Assembly: GCF_003326795.1 (NCBI RefSeq)
Contig: NZ_JPWI01000008.1
Coordinates: 62,001-126,000, forward strand
Length of the DNA stretch: 64,000 nt
Reading direction: 5' to 3'
Origin: Thalassospira profundimaris
Lineage (GTDB): Bacteria > Pseudomonadota > Alphaproteobacteria > Rhodospirillales > Thalassospiraceae
The notes under the pieces are model-generated. The model was not told the DNA's origin, searched no databases, and worked only from the letters and a program-made list of their open reading frames with translations. Shown here piece by piece: positions 1 to 8,665 of the stretch (within the stretch, counting starts at the first letter, position 1; every line of letters starts with the position of its first letter). Both the position numbers and the translations under genes were made by a program.

Positions 1-128
1 TTCTTCGCTGGCCAGCGTGATCCGGGTGATGACTTCTTCGGTGGCCGGATTGATGACATCCATTTTCTGGGACGAGATCGGATCAACCCATTTGCCATTG
101 ATGTAAAATTTGCCTGCGTTTTCCATTA
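1..128 (-). CDS. Aldehyde dehydrogenase, N-terminal fragment
   Basis: Partial gene: only the first 42 codons lie in the window and the rest runs off the left edge. The visible N-terminus (start MENAGKFYINGKWVDP, then INPATEE) matches the opening strand of the NAD(P)-dependent aldehyde dehydrogenase superfamily. It follows the MBL hydrolase gene in the same direction after 68 bases, so it is probably the last visible member of the ABC importer operon. It would oxidise an aldehyde derived from the imported compound; that role is inferred, and the substrate cannot be named from this fragment. Confidence 0.75.
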
Positions 129-196
129 AGGAAGCCTTCCTGATCATATGGTGGTGACTGGTCGGGTTATGTGTTCCCGACGCTGAGTGCCTGAAT

Positions 197-928
197 TCAG
201 GTCCGTTCCCTCAGCCAGTTTTTGATAATCTCGCGGTGGCGTTCGCCGCTGTAACTGGCAAAATGTCCGCCATGGACGATCCGGACCGGCAAATCATAAA
301 GCCGCTCCATTGATCGCACGTAATCCTTTGCATTTGCATGATAAGTGTCTTCGATCAAAGGTCCATCATAAACAATATCGCCAGAAAACAGAATGCCGGT
401 GGCCGCTTCCCAAAGGGCGATGCCACCCGGCGAGTGACCTGGTGTGTGGATCACCTCGAAATGCCGGTCGCCAAGATCAATCACATCGCCATCCTCGACA
501 ATCCGGGTTGCTGGGGCCGCCTTGACCGCATAGGTGGTTGACGAATATGGCAGCGGCGGGAGTTTGGTGAAAATCTCGTCAGTGACGTAGGGATCGGCCA
601 GCGTGTTTTTGCGGGTTGGTGCAGCCAAAAGGTCGGCCTCACAGCGGTGGCAAATCCGGTGATCAAATTCGTGGTGGCAACCGATATGGTCAAAATGGGT
701 GTGACTGGCAACCGCCTGAACCGGGCGTTCGGTTACCAGCGGGACCCACTCGGTCAGCGACACCACGCCCATACCGCTATCGACAAGCATGTCGCCGTCG
801 CGTCCGCGCACATGCCAGATATTGCAGCGATAAAACTCCTCGATAAACGGCTCGCTGATATAGGTGACATCATCGCCGACGGTTTTTGTGCTGTACCAGT
901 CTTCGGGTTTTGCATGATCAAGGGGCAT
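197..928 (-). CDS. MBL-fold metallo-hydrolase
   Basis: A 243-aa protein of the metallo-beta-lactamase superfamily. The metal-binding HTHFDH motif is at about residues 76-81. Further ligands expected for the fold are visible as HTPGHSPGG, FSGDIVYDG (bridging Asp) and a late GGHF. No signal peptide is seen, so it should be cytoplasmic. Family members hydrolyse thioesters, lactones and similar bonds, and the exact substrate cannot be read from sequence. Its start codon overlaps the stop of the upstream ABC ATPase gene (TAATG), so the two are translationally coupled and it belongs to the importer operon. It probably processes the imported compound or a metabolite of it. Confidence 0.85.
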   Translation of the reverse strand: MPLDHAKPEDWYSTKTVGDDVTYISEPFIEEFYRCNIWHVRGRDGDMLVDSGMGVVSLTEWVPLVTERPVQAVASHTHFDHIGCHHEFDHRICHRCEADLLAAPTRKNTLADPYVTDEIFTKLPPLPYSSTTYAVKAAPATRIVEDGDVIDLGDRHFEVIHTPGHSPGGIALWEAATGILFSGDIVYDGPLIEDTYHANAKDYVRSMERLYDLPVRIVHGGHFASYSGERHREIIKNWLRERT

Positions 929-2043
929 TATGCGGCGTCCTCTTGCGCTGTGGCGGCGGGATGACCGGGCAGGATTACCACCGATGCGGGATCAATGGTC
1001 AGATCAACCCATGCGCCCGGTTCGATGATGGCCGATTGCGGCATATGGGCGGTGATCACCATATCCGGATAATCCAGCGGACTCAGATGGGCACGATGAT
1101 GGGTGCCGAAAAACGATCCGTCTTCAACCTTGGCCTTGCCCAGCGTGATGCGCGGGCCGGTCCCCGTGCTGGCACGAAAATGTTCCGGGCGAATGGCAAG
1201 GGTGATCTTTTGCCCGGGCTTAAGGGCCTGATCACCAAGCGCCGCGTTCGGCAAGGTGACCGCACCAAGCACCGTCTTGACCGAAATGCTTTCATTGCTA
1301 AGGGCCTCAAGTGTGCCGGGGATAAAGTTGACTTCACCCATGAACCTTGCCGAAAACAGGGTTCTGGGCCGCATATAGATATCTTCCGGGCGACCGACAT
1401 CTTCGATCTTGCCAGCATTCATCACCACAATCCGGTCGGCAATCGCCATGGCTTCTTCCTGATCGTGGGTGACATGAACGAATGTGGTGCCAACACGTTT
1501 CTGGATCGCCTTGAGTTCATCCTGCATCTGACGGCGCAGTTTCAGATCAAGCGCACCAAGCGGTTCATCAAGCAACAAGACATCAGGTTCGACCGCAAGC
1601 GCGCGGGCAAGGGCAACACGCTGTCGCTGACCGCCGGAAAGTTCATGGGGTTTCTTGCCTGCTGATGCCTTAAGCCCGACCATATCAAGAAGTTCTTCGG
1701 CTTTTGTCTGGCGTTCGCGCTTTGCGACATTGCGCATCTTAAGGCCGAACGCGACATTGTCGCGCAGGGTCATGTGCGGAAACAGGGCATAATCCTGAAA
1801 CATCGTGGTGGTCGGGCGTCTGGCGGGCGGAACGTCGCCCATATCGCGCCCGGCGATTTCTATCACCCCCTTGGTTGGTGACAGGAACCCGCCCAGAAGG
1901 GACAGCAAAGTGGTCTTGCCACAGCCCGATGGGCCAAGCAGGACAATGAATTCACCAGCGGCGATGTCAAGGCTGACATCATCAAGGGCGGTAAAATCGC
2001 CAAAGGTTTTCGTTGCATTGCGAATGGATACAGGGGCGGTCAT
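928..2043 (-). CDS. ABC transporter ATP-binding protein (PotA/spermidine-putrescine type)
   Basis: A 371-aa ATPase that powers import by the two adjacent permeases. Walker A GPSGCGKT is at about 37-44, the LSGGQ signature at 135-139 and Walker B LLLDEP at 156-161. A C-terminal TOBE-like regulatory region follows (about 285-360). Length and layout match the PotA/FbpC group of polyamine, opine and iron importers. The start overlaps the end of the permease gene by four bases. Gene order (binding protein, permease, permease, ATPase) is that of a complete importer. Confidence 0.92.
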   Translation of the reverse strand: MTAPVSIRNATKTFGDFTALDDVSLDIAAGEFIVLLGPSGCGKTTLLSLLGGFLSPTKGVIEIAGRDMGDVPPARRPTTTMFQDYALFPHMTLRDNVAFGLKMRNVAKRERQTKAEELLDMVGLKASAGKKPHELSGGQRQRVALARALAVEPDVLLLDEPLGALDLKLRRQMQDELKAIQKRVGTTFVHVTHDQEEAMAIADRIVVMNAGKIEDVGRPEDIYMRPRTLFSARFMGEVNFIPGTLEALSNESISVKTVLGAVTLPNAALGDQALKPGQKITLAIRPEHFRASTGTGPRITLGKAKVEDGSFFGTHHRAHLSPLDYPDMVITAHMPQSAIIEPGAWVDLTIDPASVVILPGHPAATAQEDAA

Positions 2044-2831
2044 TTCTTTGCCGTCCTTCTAAAGACAATCAGTTCAAGAATAAGCAGCAGCGCAACCGAG
2101 ACCAGAAAGACAACGCTTCCGACCGCGTTGGTTTTCGGGTTCAGACCCGAACGCAGCATGCTCCAGATTTCGACAGGCAGGGTGACGTCAAAGCGCGACA
2201 GCAAAAATGCGATGATGAATTCATCCCAACTGAACGTGACCGACAGGAAGAATGCGGCAAGGATCGATGGCATCAGCATCGGGGCGGACACCTGTGTCAT
2301 GACCTGCCATTCGGCGGCACCAAGATCGCGCGCGGCGCGTTCGATGTTCTTTTGATGGTCGCCCATGGATGCATAAATGATCGCAAAGCATAGCGGCAAG
2401 TTGATCATCACATGCCCGATCCCCACCGTCCAGAGTGACAGGGAAATCCCCACCCAGTTAAAGGTCGAAAGCAGGCCAAGGGCAATGATCAGATAACTTA
2501 CCGTCATGGGCGCAACCAGAAGCCCGCGCTGCAAGCGCGATGCCGGAAGGACATAACGTGCAAGACCATAAGCCGCACAGAAACCAAGCACACAGGCAAC
2601 CAGCGACGATCCGATGGCAACCATCAATGAATTGCCAAGGGCAGACATCAGGCGACTATCGGCAAAGACCTCGCCATACCATTTAAGGGTCGCACCGTTA
2701 AAGGGCGGGACGGGCAGGCGGCCATCCTGAAAGGAAAACAGGACAAGCACGGCGACGGGTAAAAAGATAAAGCCGTAAAGTGTTGCCAGATAAACCCAGG
2801 AGGCGATTTTGGAAAAGCGTGAAGAGATCAT
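2040..2831 (-). CDS. ABC transporter permease (PotC type)
   Basis: A 263-aa inner-membrane permease with about six hydrophobic segments and an EAA-type cytoplasmic loop (ERAARDLGA...) that would contact the ATPase. I chose the ATG at 2831 (MISSRFSK). A GGAGAG ribosome-binding site precedes it and it lies one base beyond the stop of the upstream permease. The longer reading frame from 2870 would overlap that gene and lacks a good site. With the neighbouring permease it forms the heterodimeric channel of the importer. Relatives carry polyamines or related small cations and amines; the substrate is not determined here. Confidence 0.9.
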   Translation of the reverse strand: MISSRFSKIASWVYLATLYGFIFLPVAVLVLFSFQDGRLPVPPFNGATLKWYGEVFADSRLMSALGNSLMVAIGSSLVACVLGFCAAYGLARYVLPASRLQRGLLVAPMTVSYLIIALGLLSTFNWVGISLSLWTVGIGHVMINLPLCFAIIYASMGDHQKNIERAARDLGAAEWQVMTQVSAPMLMPSILAAFFLSVTFSWDEFIIAFLLSRFDVTLPVEIWSMLRSGLNPKTNAVGSVVFLVSVALLLILELIVFRRTAKK

Positions 2832-2832
2832 T

Positions 2833-3696
2833 TTATGTTCTCTCCATCTTGAGCCAGCGCGCGCAGGCAATATAGGCCAGTGTCACAACCGCCATCAGAA
2901 TGATCGAAAGCGTTGCTGCCATCGGGAAGTCGGCCCGGCGACCAAGTTGCAGCATGATGACCTGTGGCAGTGCCAGTTCGTTATTGCCGCCCAGAATTTG
3001 GGGCGTGATATAATCCCCGATGCACAGAACAAATGTCAGAAACGCCCCGACCATGATACCGGGCAGGGTCAGCGGCAAGACCACATGCCAGAACACCTGA
3101 AACCCGTTGGCACCAAGATCGGCTGCGGCACGGCGATAGTTTGGCGGCATCTGCACAAGATTGGCATAGATCGTCAGGGTCAAAAGCATGACAAAGAAAT
3201 GCACAAATCCAATCACGGTGGCGGTGCGTGTACTTGCCAGTTCAAGCGGCTCGGCAATCAGGCCGATATGAAGAAGCGTGTTATTGATCACGCCGTTCTT
3301 GGCCAGAACCAGAAGCCATGAATAGGACCGCACGACATAGCTGGTCCAGAATGGCAGGATCGCCATGATCAGTGCCATGCGCTGCCATTTTTGCGGGACA
3401 CGCTCGGCAATGATCCATGCCAGCGGATAGGCCAGAACGACCGAGATGATGGTGACGGTGAATGTGATCTCAAGCGAGACGAAAAGCCCCTTAAGCAGAT
3501 GGGCTTTTTCAAAAAACGTAATGTAATTGTCCAGATTGAACGCCATGACGATTTCGCGGCCCTTGCGGGTGGCAAGGCTGATCGCGGCCATGACGATGAA
3601 CGGAATCACGAAAAACGCGATGGTCCACAGCAAGGCAGGGGTCACAAATCCCCATGCGCGGCGGTTTTCGCGTGTTTCAAGGGTGGCTTGGGCCAT
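2833..3696 (-). CDS. ABC transporter permease (PotB type)
   Basis: A 287-aa inner-membrane permease with six predicted membrane spans and an EAA loop (RRAAADLGANGFQVF). The frame is open up to a TTG at 3729, but the ATG at 3696 (MAQATLETRENRR) has an AAAGGA site about eight bases upstream and gives a normal PotB-like N-terminus, so I prefer it. It is the second gene of the importer, separated from the binding-protein gene by a 158-base spacer that carries a strong hairpin. Confidence 0.9.
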   Translation of the reverse strand: MAQATLETRENRRAWGFVTPALLWTIAFFVIPFIVMAAISLATRKGREIVMAFNLDNYITFFEKAHLLKGLFVSLEITFTVTIISVVLAYPLAWIIAERVPQKWQRMALIMAILPFWTSYVVRSYSWLLVLAKNGVINNTLLHIGLIAEPLELASTRTATVIGFVHFFVMLLTLTIYANLVQMPPNYRRAAADLGANGFQVFWHVVLPLTLPGIMVGAFLTFVLCIGDYITPQILGGNNELALPQVIMLQLGRRADFPMAATLSIILMAVVTLAYIACARWLKMERT

Positions 3697-3801
3697 CACG
3701 GTGTCCTTTGCTAGCAACGTATCGGACAATGGATCCGGTTGCTATTTTGGGTGTCGTGGAGGGTTTGGTCGCCGTTGTGGCAAGCTTAGCGCAAGTCGGA
3801 A

Positions 3802-3830
3802 CCATTGCCCCGCAAAAAGCGGGGCAATGG
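3802..3830 (-). terminator. Intercistronic hairpin between binding-protein and permease genes
   Basis: A perfect 12-bp inverted repeat with a 5-base loop (CCATTGCCCCGC / GCGGGGCAATGG). There is no clear T-run after it on the minus strand. It therefore looks like an mRNA-stabilising or partial-termination hairpin, which would keep binding-protein expression above that of the permeases. This is a known arrangement in ABC operons. Confidence 0.65.
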
Positions 3831-3854
3831 CAGGTGGCAATAAGCAAGGGAAGC

Positions 3855-4943
3855 TTACTGCTGGAGCATCTCGACCCAGGCATCCTGCATCTGGGCATCC
3901 AGATCGGCATCCGGGATCGGATAAAGCTGCGAGTTTTGAAGATAGCCCGCCTGATCATCCCATCGCAGGGCAGCTTTTTGCGCATCGGTCAAATTTACCC
4001 CGGCCTTGGCATTGGCGGGCATTCCCCAGTAACAGGACGAGGTCGCAAGACGTGCCTGTCCTTCGGGGCTCAGGATGTATTGAACGAATTTAAGCGCAAG
4101 GTCGGGCTTGGCGGACTCTTTCATCACGCCAATCGACTGGGCCCAGCGCAGACCGCCCTGTTTGGGGATGACCCAATCAAGGTTCGGTTTGTCCTCGGAC
4201 AGAACCGCCGTGATCCATTCACCACCACCAACAAGAATATCGACCTCACCCGTGGCCAGAGCCGTTTGCGAGGAGACAACTTCACCAACCTGCTTGGAAA
4301 CCTTCTTCATCGCAAACAGCTTGTCCTTGATCGCGTCCATATCGTCCGCACCAAGATCAGCCGTATCGATACCAAGTCCCAGTCCGACAAGACCGATCAC
4401 CGGCAGGTAATAATCATAAATGGCAATGCGTCCGGCATATTTGTCTGACCAGATCACCGACATGTCTTCCATGTCCTTGGGATCAACCTTGGTCTTGTCG
4501 AACGAAATGGTGTTGTAGCCGAACTTTTCAGTGACGGCATAGATCTTGCCATCCACCACATTGTTTTCCGCCATCACGACTTCGGGGAAGATATCAGACG
4601 TCGGCAGGGCATCCGCCGGAATTTCCGCCAGAAGATCCATTTCAACAGCGCGATGAACATCAACGCCGTCAATCACAAACACGTCCCAGTCCCCCGGACG
4701 CGATTGTTCGATGATCGAAAGGCCCGCACCGGTCCCTTCATATTCCTTGAGATTGACTTTGACGTCGTATTTCTTTTCGAACGGCTCGATCAATGCCGGG
4801 TCGGTGTGATCACACCAGACAAGCGCGTTCAATTCTTCGGTCGCCTGTGCGCCCTGGCCAAATGCAACAGCAGTCAGCAAGAAGGTCGCAGCACCACCCA
4901 AAAGCTTATTGCGGGTCTTCCCCGTGGAAACGTGACGAAACAT
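3855..4943 (-). CDS. Extracellular substrate-binding protein (PotD/PotF type)
   Basis: A 362-aa periplasmic binding protein, first gene of the importer operon. A signal peptide spans about residues 1-34, with a basic start, a hydrophobic stretch (LLGGAATFLLTAVAFG) and an Ala-rich cleavage region ending AQA. The mature protein opens with LNALVWCDHTD and contains the PGDWDVFVIDG and VVSSQTALATGEVDI segments usual for the polyamine/opine binding family. It delivers substrate to the two permeases. The strong promoter-operator region immediately upstream suggests TetR control. The ligand is unknown. Confidence 0.9.
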   Translation of the reverse strand: MFRHVSTGKTRNKLLGGAATFLLTAVAFGQGAQATEELNALVWCDHTDPALIEPFEKKYDVKVNLKEYEGTGAGLSIIEQSRPGDWDVFVIDGVDVHRAVEMDLLAEIPADALPTSDIFPEVVMAENNVVDGKIYAVTEKFGYNTISFDKTKVDPKDMEDMSVIWSDKYAGRIAIYDYYLPVIGLVGLGLGIDTADLGADDMDAIKDKLFAMKKVSKQVGEVVSSQTALATGEVDILVGGGEWITAVLSEDKPNLDWVIPKQGGLRWAQSIGVMKESAKPDLALKFVQYILSPEGQARLATSSCYWGMPANAKAGVNLTDAQKAALRWDDQAGYLQNSQLYPIPDADLDAQMQDAWVEMLQQ

Positions 4944-5018
4944 AGGCTCTCCCTGATTTCATATTGAGGCCTCCCTTTTCTTGGGTAAATCGGCACTCAT
5001 TGCGGTGCCGTTGAAAAA

Positions 5019-5068
5019 ATATTGAACGCGTTCATTTTTTGAGTCAATGTAATTTTTGAACCCGTTCA
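5019..5068. promoter_or_regulatory. Paired TetR operators over the divergent promoter
   Basis: Two 12-bp palindromes, TGAACGCGTTCA at 5023-5034 and TGAACCCGTTCA at 5057-5068, start 34 bp apart (about three helical turns). A minus-strand promoter can be drawn with TTGACT (complement of 5042-5047), a 17-bp spacer and CAATAT (complement of 5019-5024). The first palindrome covers the spacer and touches the -10. The second lies just upstream of the TetR start. The layout fits autoregulation and repression of the importer operon by the divergent TetR protein; that assignment is inferred. Confidence 0.65.
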
Positions 5069-5085
5069 GTTTTATCGGAGTAACG

Positions 5086-5706
5086 ATGCCAAGTCTGCGC
5101 GCCCAGAAAAAAGCCGATAAAAACCGCCGAATTCTTGAGGCGGCGACAACCCTGTTTCGCAAGGTCGGTTATGACAGCGCACGCATAGAGGACATTGCCG
5201 AAATGGCCGGTGTGTCGGTCGGAACGTTCTATAATTACTATAAAAACAAGGGCGACATGCTGATGGCAACCGTCTCGATGGAGGTCGAGGAAGTGCTGGC
5301 AGCAGGTGACGTAATCATCGCCAAAAAGCATGATCAGGTTGCCAATGCCCTGTTTGAACTGATCGGAAAATATTACGACCATTCGCTGACATATCTGTCC
5401 AAGGAAATGTGGCGCACGGCGATGTCCCTGTCGATCGCGCAGCCCGAAACACCGTTTTCCAAACGCTATACGGCCCTTGATCACCGGCTTTCAAAACAGG
5501 TCTGCGATCTTTTCCGTGCGTTGCAGGATCGCGGGATTGTGCGCAAGGATGTCGATTGCAGCGCGATTGGCGAATTGGTCTTTAACAATGTGAACATGAT
5601 GTTCATCGAGTTCGTCAAGGACGAGGACATGGATATTGACGGCCTCAAGGATCAGGTCGCACGCCAGAATATCCCACTTGCCCATCTGGTGTCACAAACC
5701 GGCTAG
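5086..5706 (+). CDS. TetR/AcrR-family transcriptional regulator
   Basis: A 206-aa regulator. The N-terminal helix-turn-helix is clear: ADKNRRILEAATTLF, then RIEDIAEMAGVSVGTFYNYYKNK at about residues 32-54. The variable C-terminal ligand domain follows. I take the ATG at 5086 (MPSLRAQKK), preceded by GGAG, over a TTG at 5056 that would overlap an operator. It is divergent from the ABC importer operon with two palindromes between them, so it probably represses that operon and itself until the substrate binds. Confidence 0.9.
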   Translation: MPSLRAQKKADKNRRILEAATTLFRKVGYDSARIEDIAEMAGVSVGTFYNYYKNKGDMLMATVSMEVEEVLAAGDVIIAKKHDQVANALFELIGKYYDHSLTYLSKEMWRTAMSLSIAQPETPFSKRYTALDHRLSKQVCDLFRALQDRGIVRKDVDCSAIGELVFNNVNMMFIEFVKDEDMDIDGLKDQVARQNIPLAHLVSQTG

Positions 5707-5877
5707 GACCGGGGGCTTCCGCATCACAGACATAAGTCTGAATATGCCGATATTCTAAAGTCGTCAGCAGATTGGCAGGAGCCGTTTATGGCCTGCTATT
5801 ATTTATGGTTGTGTTCGCATCGTGATGTTATGACTTTTAATCCTTAGGGTTGAAACATGTGAACGGAGCCGAAAATA

Positions 5878-6453
5878 ATGAGCTCACCGGCAGATGGTTA
5901 TTTCAAGAAGGACGAAAACTGGCCGCTTGAGTCCGCCCGCCTTCGCGAAATCCTTTTGGGATGTGACCTTGAAGAAGACCTGAAATGGGCCAAGCCTTGC
6001 TATACCCATGATGGCAAGAACATCGCGATCATTCAGGGGATGAAGGATTTTCTGGCCCTGATGTTCTTCAAGGGGGCGATGATGGATGATCCGGCAAATA
6101 TTCTGGTTCCGCCCGGTCCCAATTCAAATTCCGGTCGTCAGATCCGCTTTACCAGTGTTGATGAAGTTTCCGGATGCGAGAACAGCATCAAATCTTATAT
6201 CGCAGCGGCCATCAAAATCGAGCAAGCAGGCCTGAAGGTCGAAAAAAGCAGCGAGATCGATTTGCCTGCTGAATTGCTTTCCCGGCTTGAGCAGGATAGC
6301 GCGTTAAAAGCAGCGTTCGAAGCTCTGACGCCGGGACGTCAACGCGGTTACGGTCTTTACATCGGTGGGGCCAAACAATCTGCGACACGTATGGCCCGGA
6401 TCGACAAATACCGTCCCAAAATCCTTGAAGGCAAGGGCATTCACGACCGCTAG
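5878..6453 (+). CDS. YdeI/OmpD-associated family protein (DUF1801-like)
   Basis: A 191-aa cytoplasmic protein. The N-terminal half (LREILLGCDLEEDLKWAKPCYTHDGKNI) matches the DUF1801/YdhG-like fold. The C-terminal half (LTPGRQRGYGLYIGGAKQSATRMARI) matches the YdeI/OmdA C-terminal helix pair. The two-domain arrangement and length are normal for this family, whose biochemical role is not established. It stands alone, with a GGAG site about 12 bases before the start. Confidence 0.8.
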   Translation: MSSPADGYFKKDENWPLESARLREILLGCDLEEDLKWAKPCYTHDGKNIAIIQGMKDFLALMFFKGAMMDDPANILVPPGPNSNSGRQIRFTSVDEVSGCENSIKSYIAAAIKIEQAGLKVEKSSEIDLPAELLSRLEQDSALKAAFEALTPGRQRGYGLYIGGAKQSATRMARIDKYRPKILEGKGIHDR

Positions 6454-6672
6454 GGCGAGGCCGTTGTCACCGGACAGCTTGGAAACGTCGTTCCAATGGC
6501 TTGCCCATTTACGGCCAAAGTCCTAGGCTGTCATGATTATAAGCCATTGTTACAAGGAACAAATAAGGGTTCAGGGTGTTGGGGCACCGATGAAGCCAAG
6601 GACACCTTACCGGCCATCAGTCAAAAAAATCGACGGTGGATAGTATGAGCAAACTGTCAGGAACAAGCAGCT

Positions 6673-7668
6673 ATGAGCGACCTTCGGAAAGGCGCGGGAG
6701 ATGCGTTTGATATTCTTTCAAACGATGACCGCGTAGAAGGCATTGGTGAGCTCAGGCTTGCCGACGGGGATTTGTTTGAATTGCCCGGTGTCAGCGGACG
6801 TCTTGAACGGATCGATTTTGGCAATGGCATCTGTTTGCACCGCGCAGAACTGAATGTCCGTGAAGATTCCATATTTGATGTGCAAAATGCCCTGACGCCG
6901 GGTTGGGTGGCAGGGTCGGTGAATATTCTTGGCAATCTTGATTTCAATAGTCCGGATGGTCGTCAACACATGATGTCACCCGAGATCGGTTTGATGATGC
7001 GGGTTGATGTGGCTGGGACGCGCTATTTTCTTCCGGCCGGGCAGTTGATCCGTCACGCTGGTGTAACCATCAAGCTCGATGCGCTTCGGCAACGGTTTGG
7101 TCATGAGTTACCGGATGCACTTGATCCGTTTCTGTCTGACGAACAGAGCGTGATCGAAATCCGGCCACTTGTCCTTAACAGCAAGATCAGAAGCATCGTA
7201 AGCGCCATGTTCTCGGCACAAATGACGGGGATCGGGCACAAGTTCAAACTGGAAGGGTTGTCGACCCTGTTTCTGGCCGAGATGATAGATGCCTATTGTC
7301 TTGTTTGTGAAGATGCCGAAAGGGCACCCGAACCAAGTGTTCTTGAGAAGACGGTGATTGAGGACGCAATCGCCAAAATCACCGACGATCTGGCTTCACC
7401 GCTGGCAGTAGCGCAGTTGGCAGATGTGGCTGGTATGGCCGAAAGTCGCCTGAACACCCTGTTCAAGCGTGAGACGGGCAAAAGCTGTGCCGACTTTATT
7501 CGATCCCAAAGGATGGAGCGCGCACAGGAACTGCTCGCATCTGGTGAATTCACCGTCAAGCAGGTTGCCGCAGCGGTTGGTTTTGGCCATGTCAGCAACT
7601 TTTCAAGATCATACCGGGACTGGTATGGGGAAAGCCCTGCACAGGCGCTTAGTCGCAATAGCGCGTGA
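6673..7668 (+). CDS. AraC-family transcriptional regulator
   Basis: A 331-aa regulator with an N-terminal sensing region and a C-terminal double helix-turn-helix (about residues 230-325: LAVAQLADVAGMAESRLNTL and FTVKQVAAAVGFGHVSNFSR). The middle KLEGLSTLFLAEMIDAY segment before the DNA-binding domain recalls siderophore-type PchR regulators, but no siderophore gene is nearby, so the target is open. It is transcribed alone. An AGGAAC site precedes the ATG. Confidence 0.85.
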   Translation: MSDLRKGAGDAFDILSNDDRVEGIGELRLADGDLFELPGVSGRLERIDFGNGICLHRAELNVREDSIFDVQNALTPGWVAGSVNILGNLDFNSPDGRQHMMSPEIGLMMRVDVAGTRYFLPAGQLIRHAGVTIKLDALRQRFGHELPDALDPFLSDEQSVIEIRPLVLNSKIRSIVSAMFSAQMTGIGHKFKLEGLSTLFLAEMIDAYCLVCEDAERAPEPSVLEKTVIEDAIAKITDDLASPLAVAQLADVAGMAESRLNTLFKRETGKSCADFIRSQRMERAQELLASGEFTVKQVAAAVGFGHVSNFSRSYRDWYGESPAQALSRNSA

Positions 7669-7811
7669 TCGCGACGGGCAAACAGTTGATGCGATTGCAT
7701 TCTTGGATGGTTGTTGCCTGTTGGTGCAAGGGAAGGTCGGTTTGGCCTCTTGCCCAAATTTCTTCAACGCCCTAGGTTAACGCAAACGTCAACTTATGTT
7801 GCAGGGCAAAA

Positions 7812-8660
7812 ATGAAGTTTCAGGGTACGGAGAATTACGTCGCAACCGAAGATCTGATGGTGGCCGTTAATGCCGCGATCACGTTGCAGCGTCCGCTTTT
7901 GGTCAAGGGGGAACCGGGAACCGGCAAAACCGTTCTGGCCGAAGAAATCGCCAAATCCCTTGGCAAAAAACTGATCACATGGTCGATCAAATCGACCACC
8001 CGCGCCCAGCAGGGGCTGTATGAATATGATGCGGTGTCGCGTCTGCGCGATAGTCAGCTGGGTGACGAGCGCGTCCATGACATTGGCAATTACATCGTCA
8101 AGGGCAAGCTGTGGGAAGCATTCGAGGCCGAAGAAGATGCGCCGGTTCTTCTGATTGACGAGATCGACAAGGCAGATATCGAATTCCCCAACGATCTGTT
8201 GCAGGAACTCGATCGCATGGAATTCTTTGTCTATGAGACGCAGGAAACCATCAAGGCAACCAACCGGCCGATCGTCATCATCACATCAAATAATGAAAAG
8301 GAATTGCCCGACGCGTTTTTGCGCCGCTGTTTCTTCCATTACATCCGTTTCCCCGATGCCGATACCATGGCCGAAATCATCGAGGTCCATTATCCCGGTA
8401 TCCAGAAACGTCTGGTCGCCGAGGCATTGAACCTTTTCTATGACATTCGCGATGTATCCGGGCTCAAGAAGAAGCCGTCAACGTCCGAGCTTCTCGATTG
8501 GTTGAAGCTTCTGATGGCCGAGGATCTTTCACCAGAGGCCCTTCGCGCCAAGGATGCCAAAACCGCCGTGCCGCCATTGCATGGTGCGTTGCTCAAGAAC
8601 GAGCAGGATGTGCACCTGTTTGAACGGCTTGCATTCATGGCGCGCCGCGAAGGGCGTTAA
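7812..8660 (+). CDS. MoxR-family AAA+ ATPase
   Basis: A 282-aa AAA+ ATPase. Walker A GEPGTGKT is at about residues 37-44, and Walker B LLIDEIDKAD at about 114-123. The arginine-finger segment PDAFLRRCFFHYIRFPD follows. MoxR proteins act as chaperones for metal-cofactor insertion or complex assembly together with a von Willebrand A protein. Here the partner is the next gene, five bases downstream. No CO dehydrogenase or methanol dehydrogenase genes lie in view, so the client enzyme is unknown. Confidence 0.9.
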   Translation: MKFQGTENYVATEDLMVAVNAAITLQRPLLVKGEPGTGKTVLAEEIAKSLGKKLITWSIKSTTRAQQGLYEYDAVSRLRDSQLGDERVHDIGNYIVKGKLWEAFEAEEDAPVLLIDEIDKADIEFPNDLLQELDRMEFFVYETQETIKATNRPIVIITSNNEKELPDAFLRRCFFHYIRFPDADTMAEIIEVHYPGIQKRLVAEALNLFYDIRDVSGLKKKPSTSELLDWLKLLMAEDLSPEALRAKDAKTAVPPLHGALLKNEQDVHLFERLAFMARREGR

Positions 8661-8665
8661 GCATT

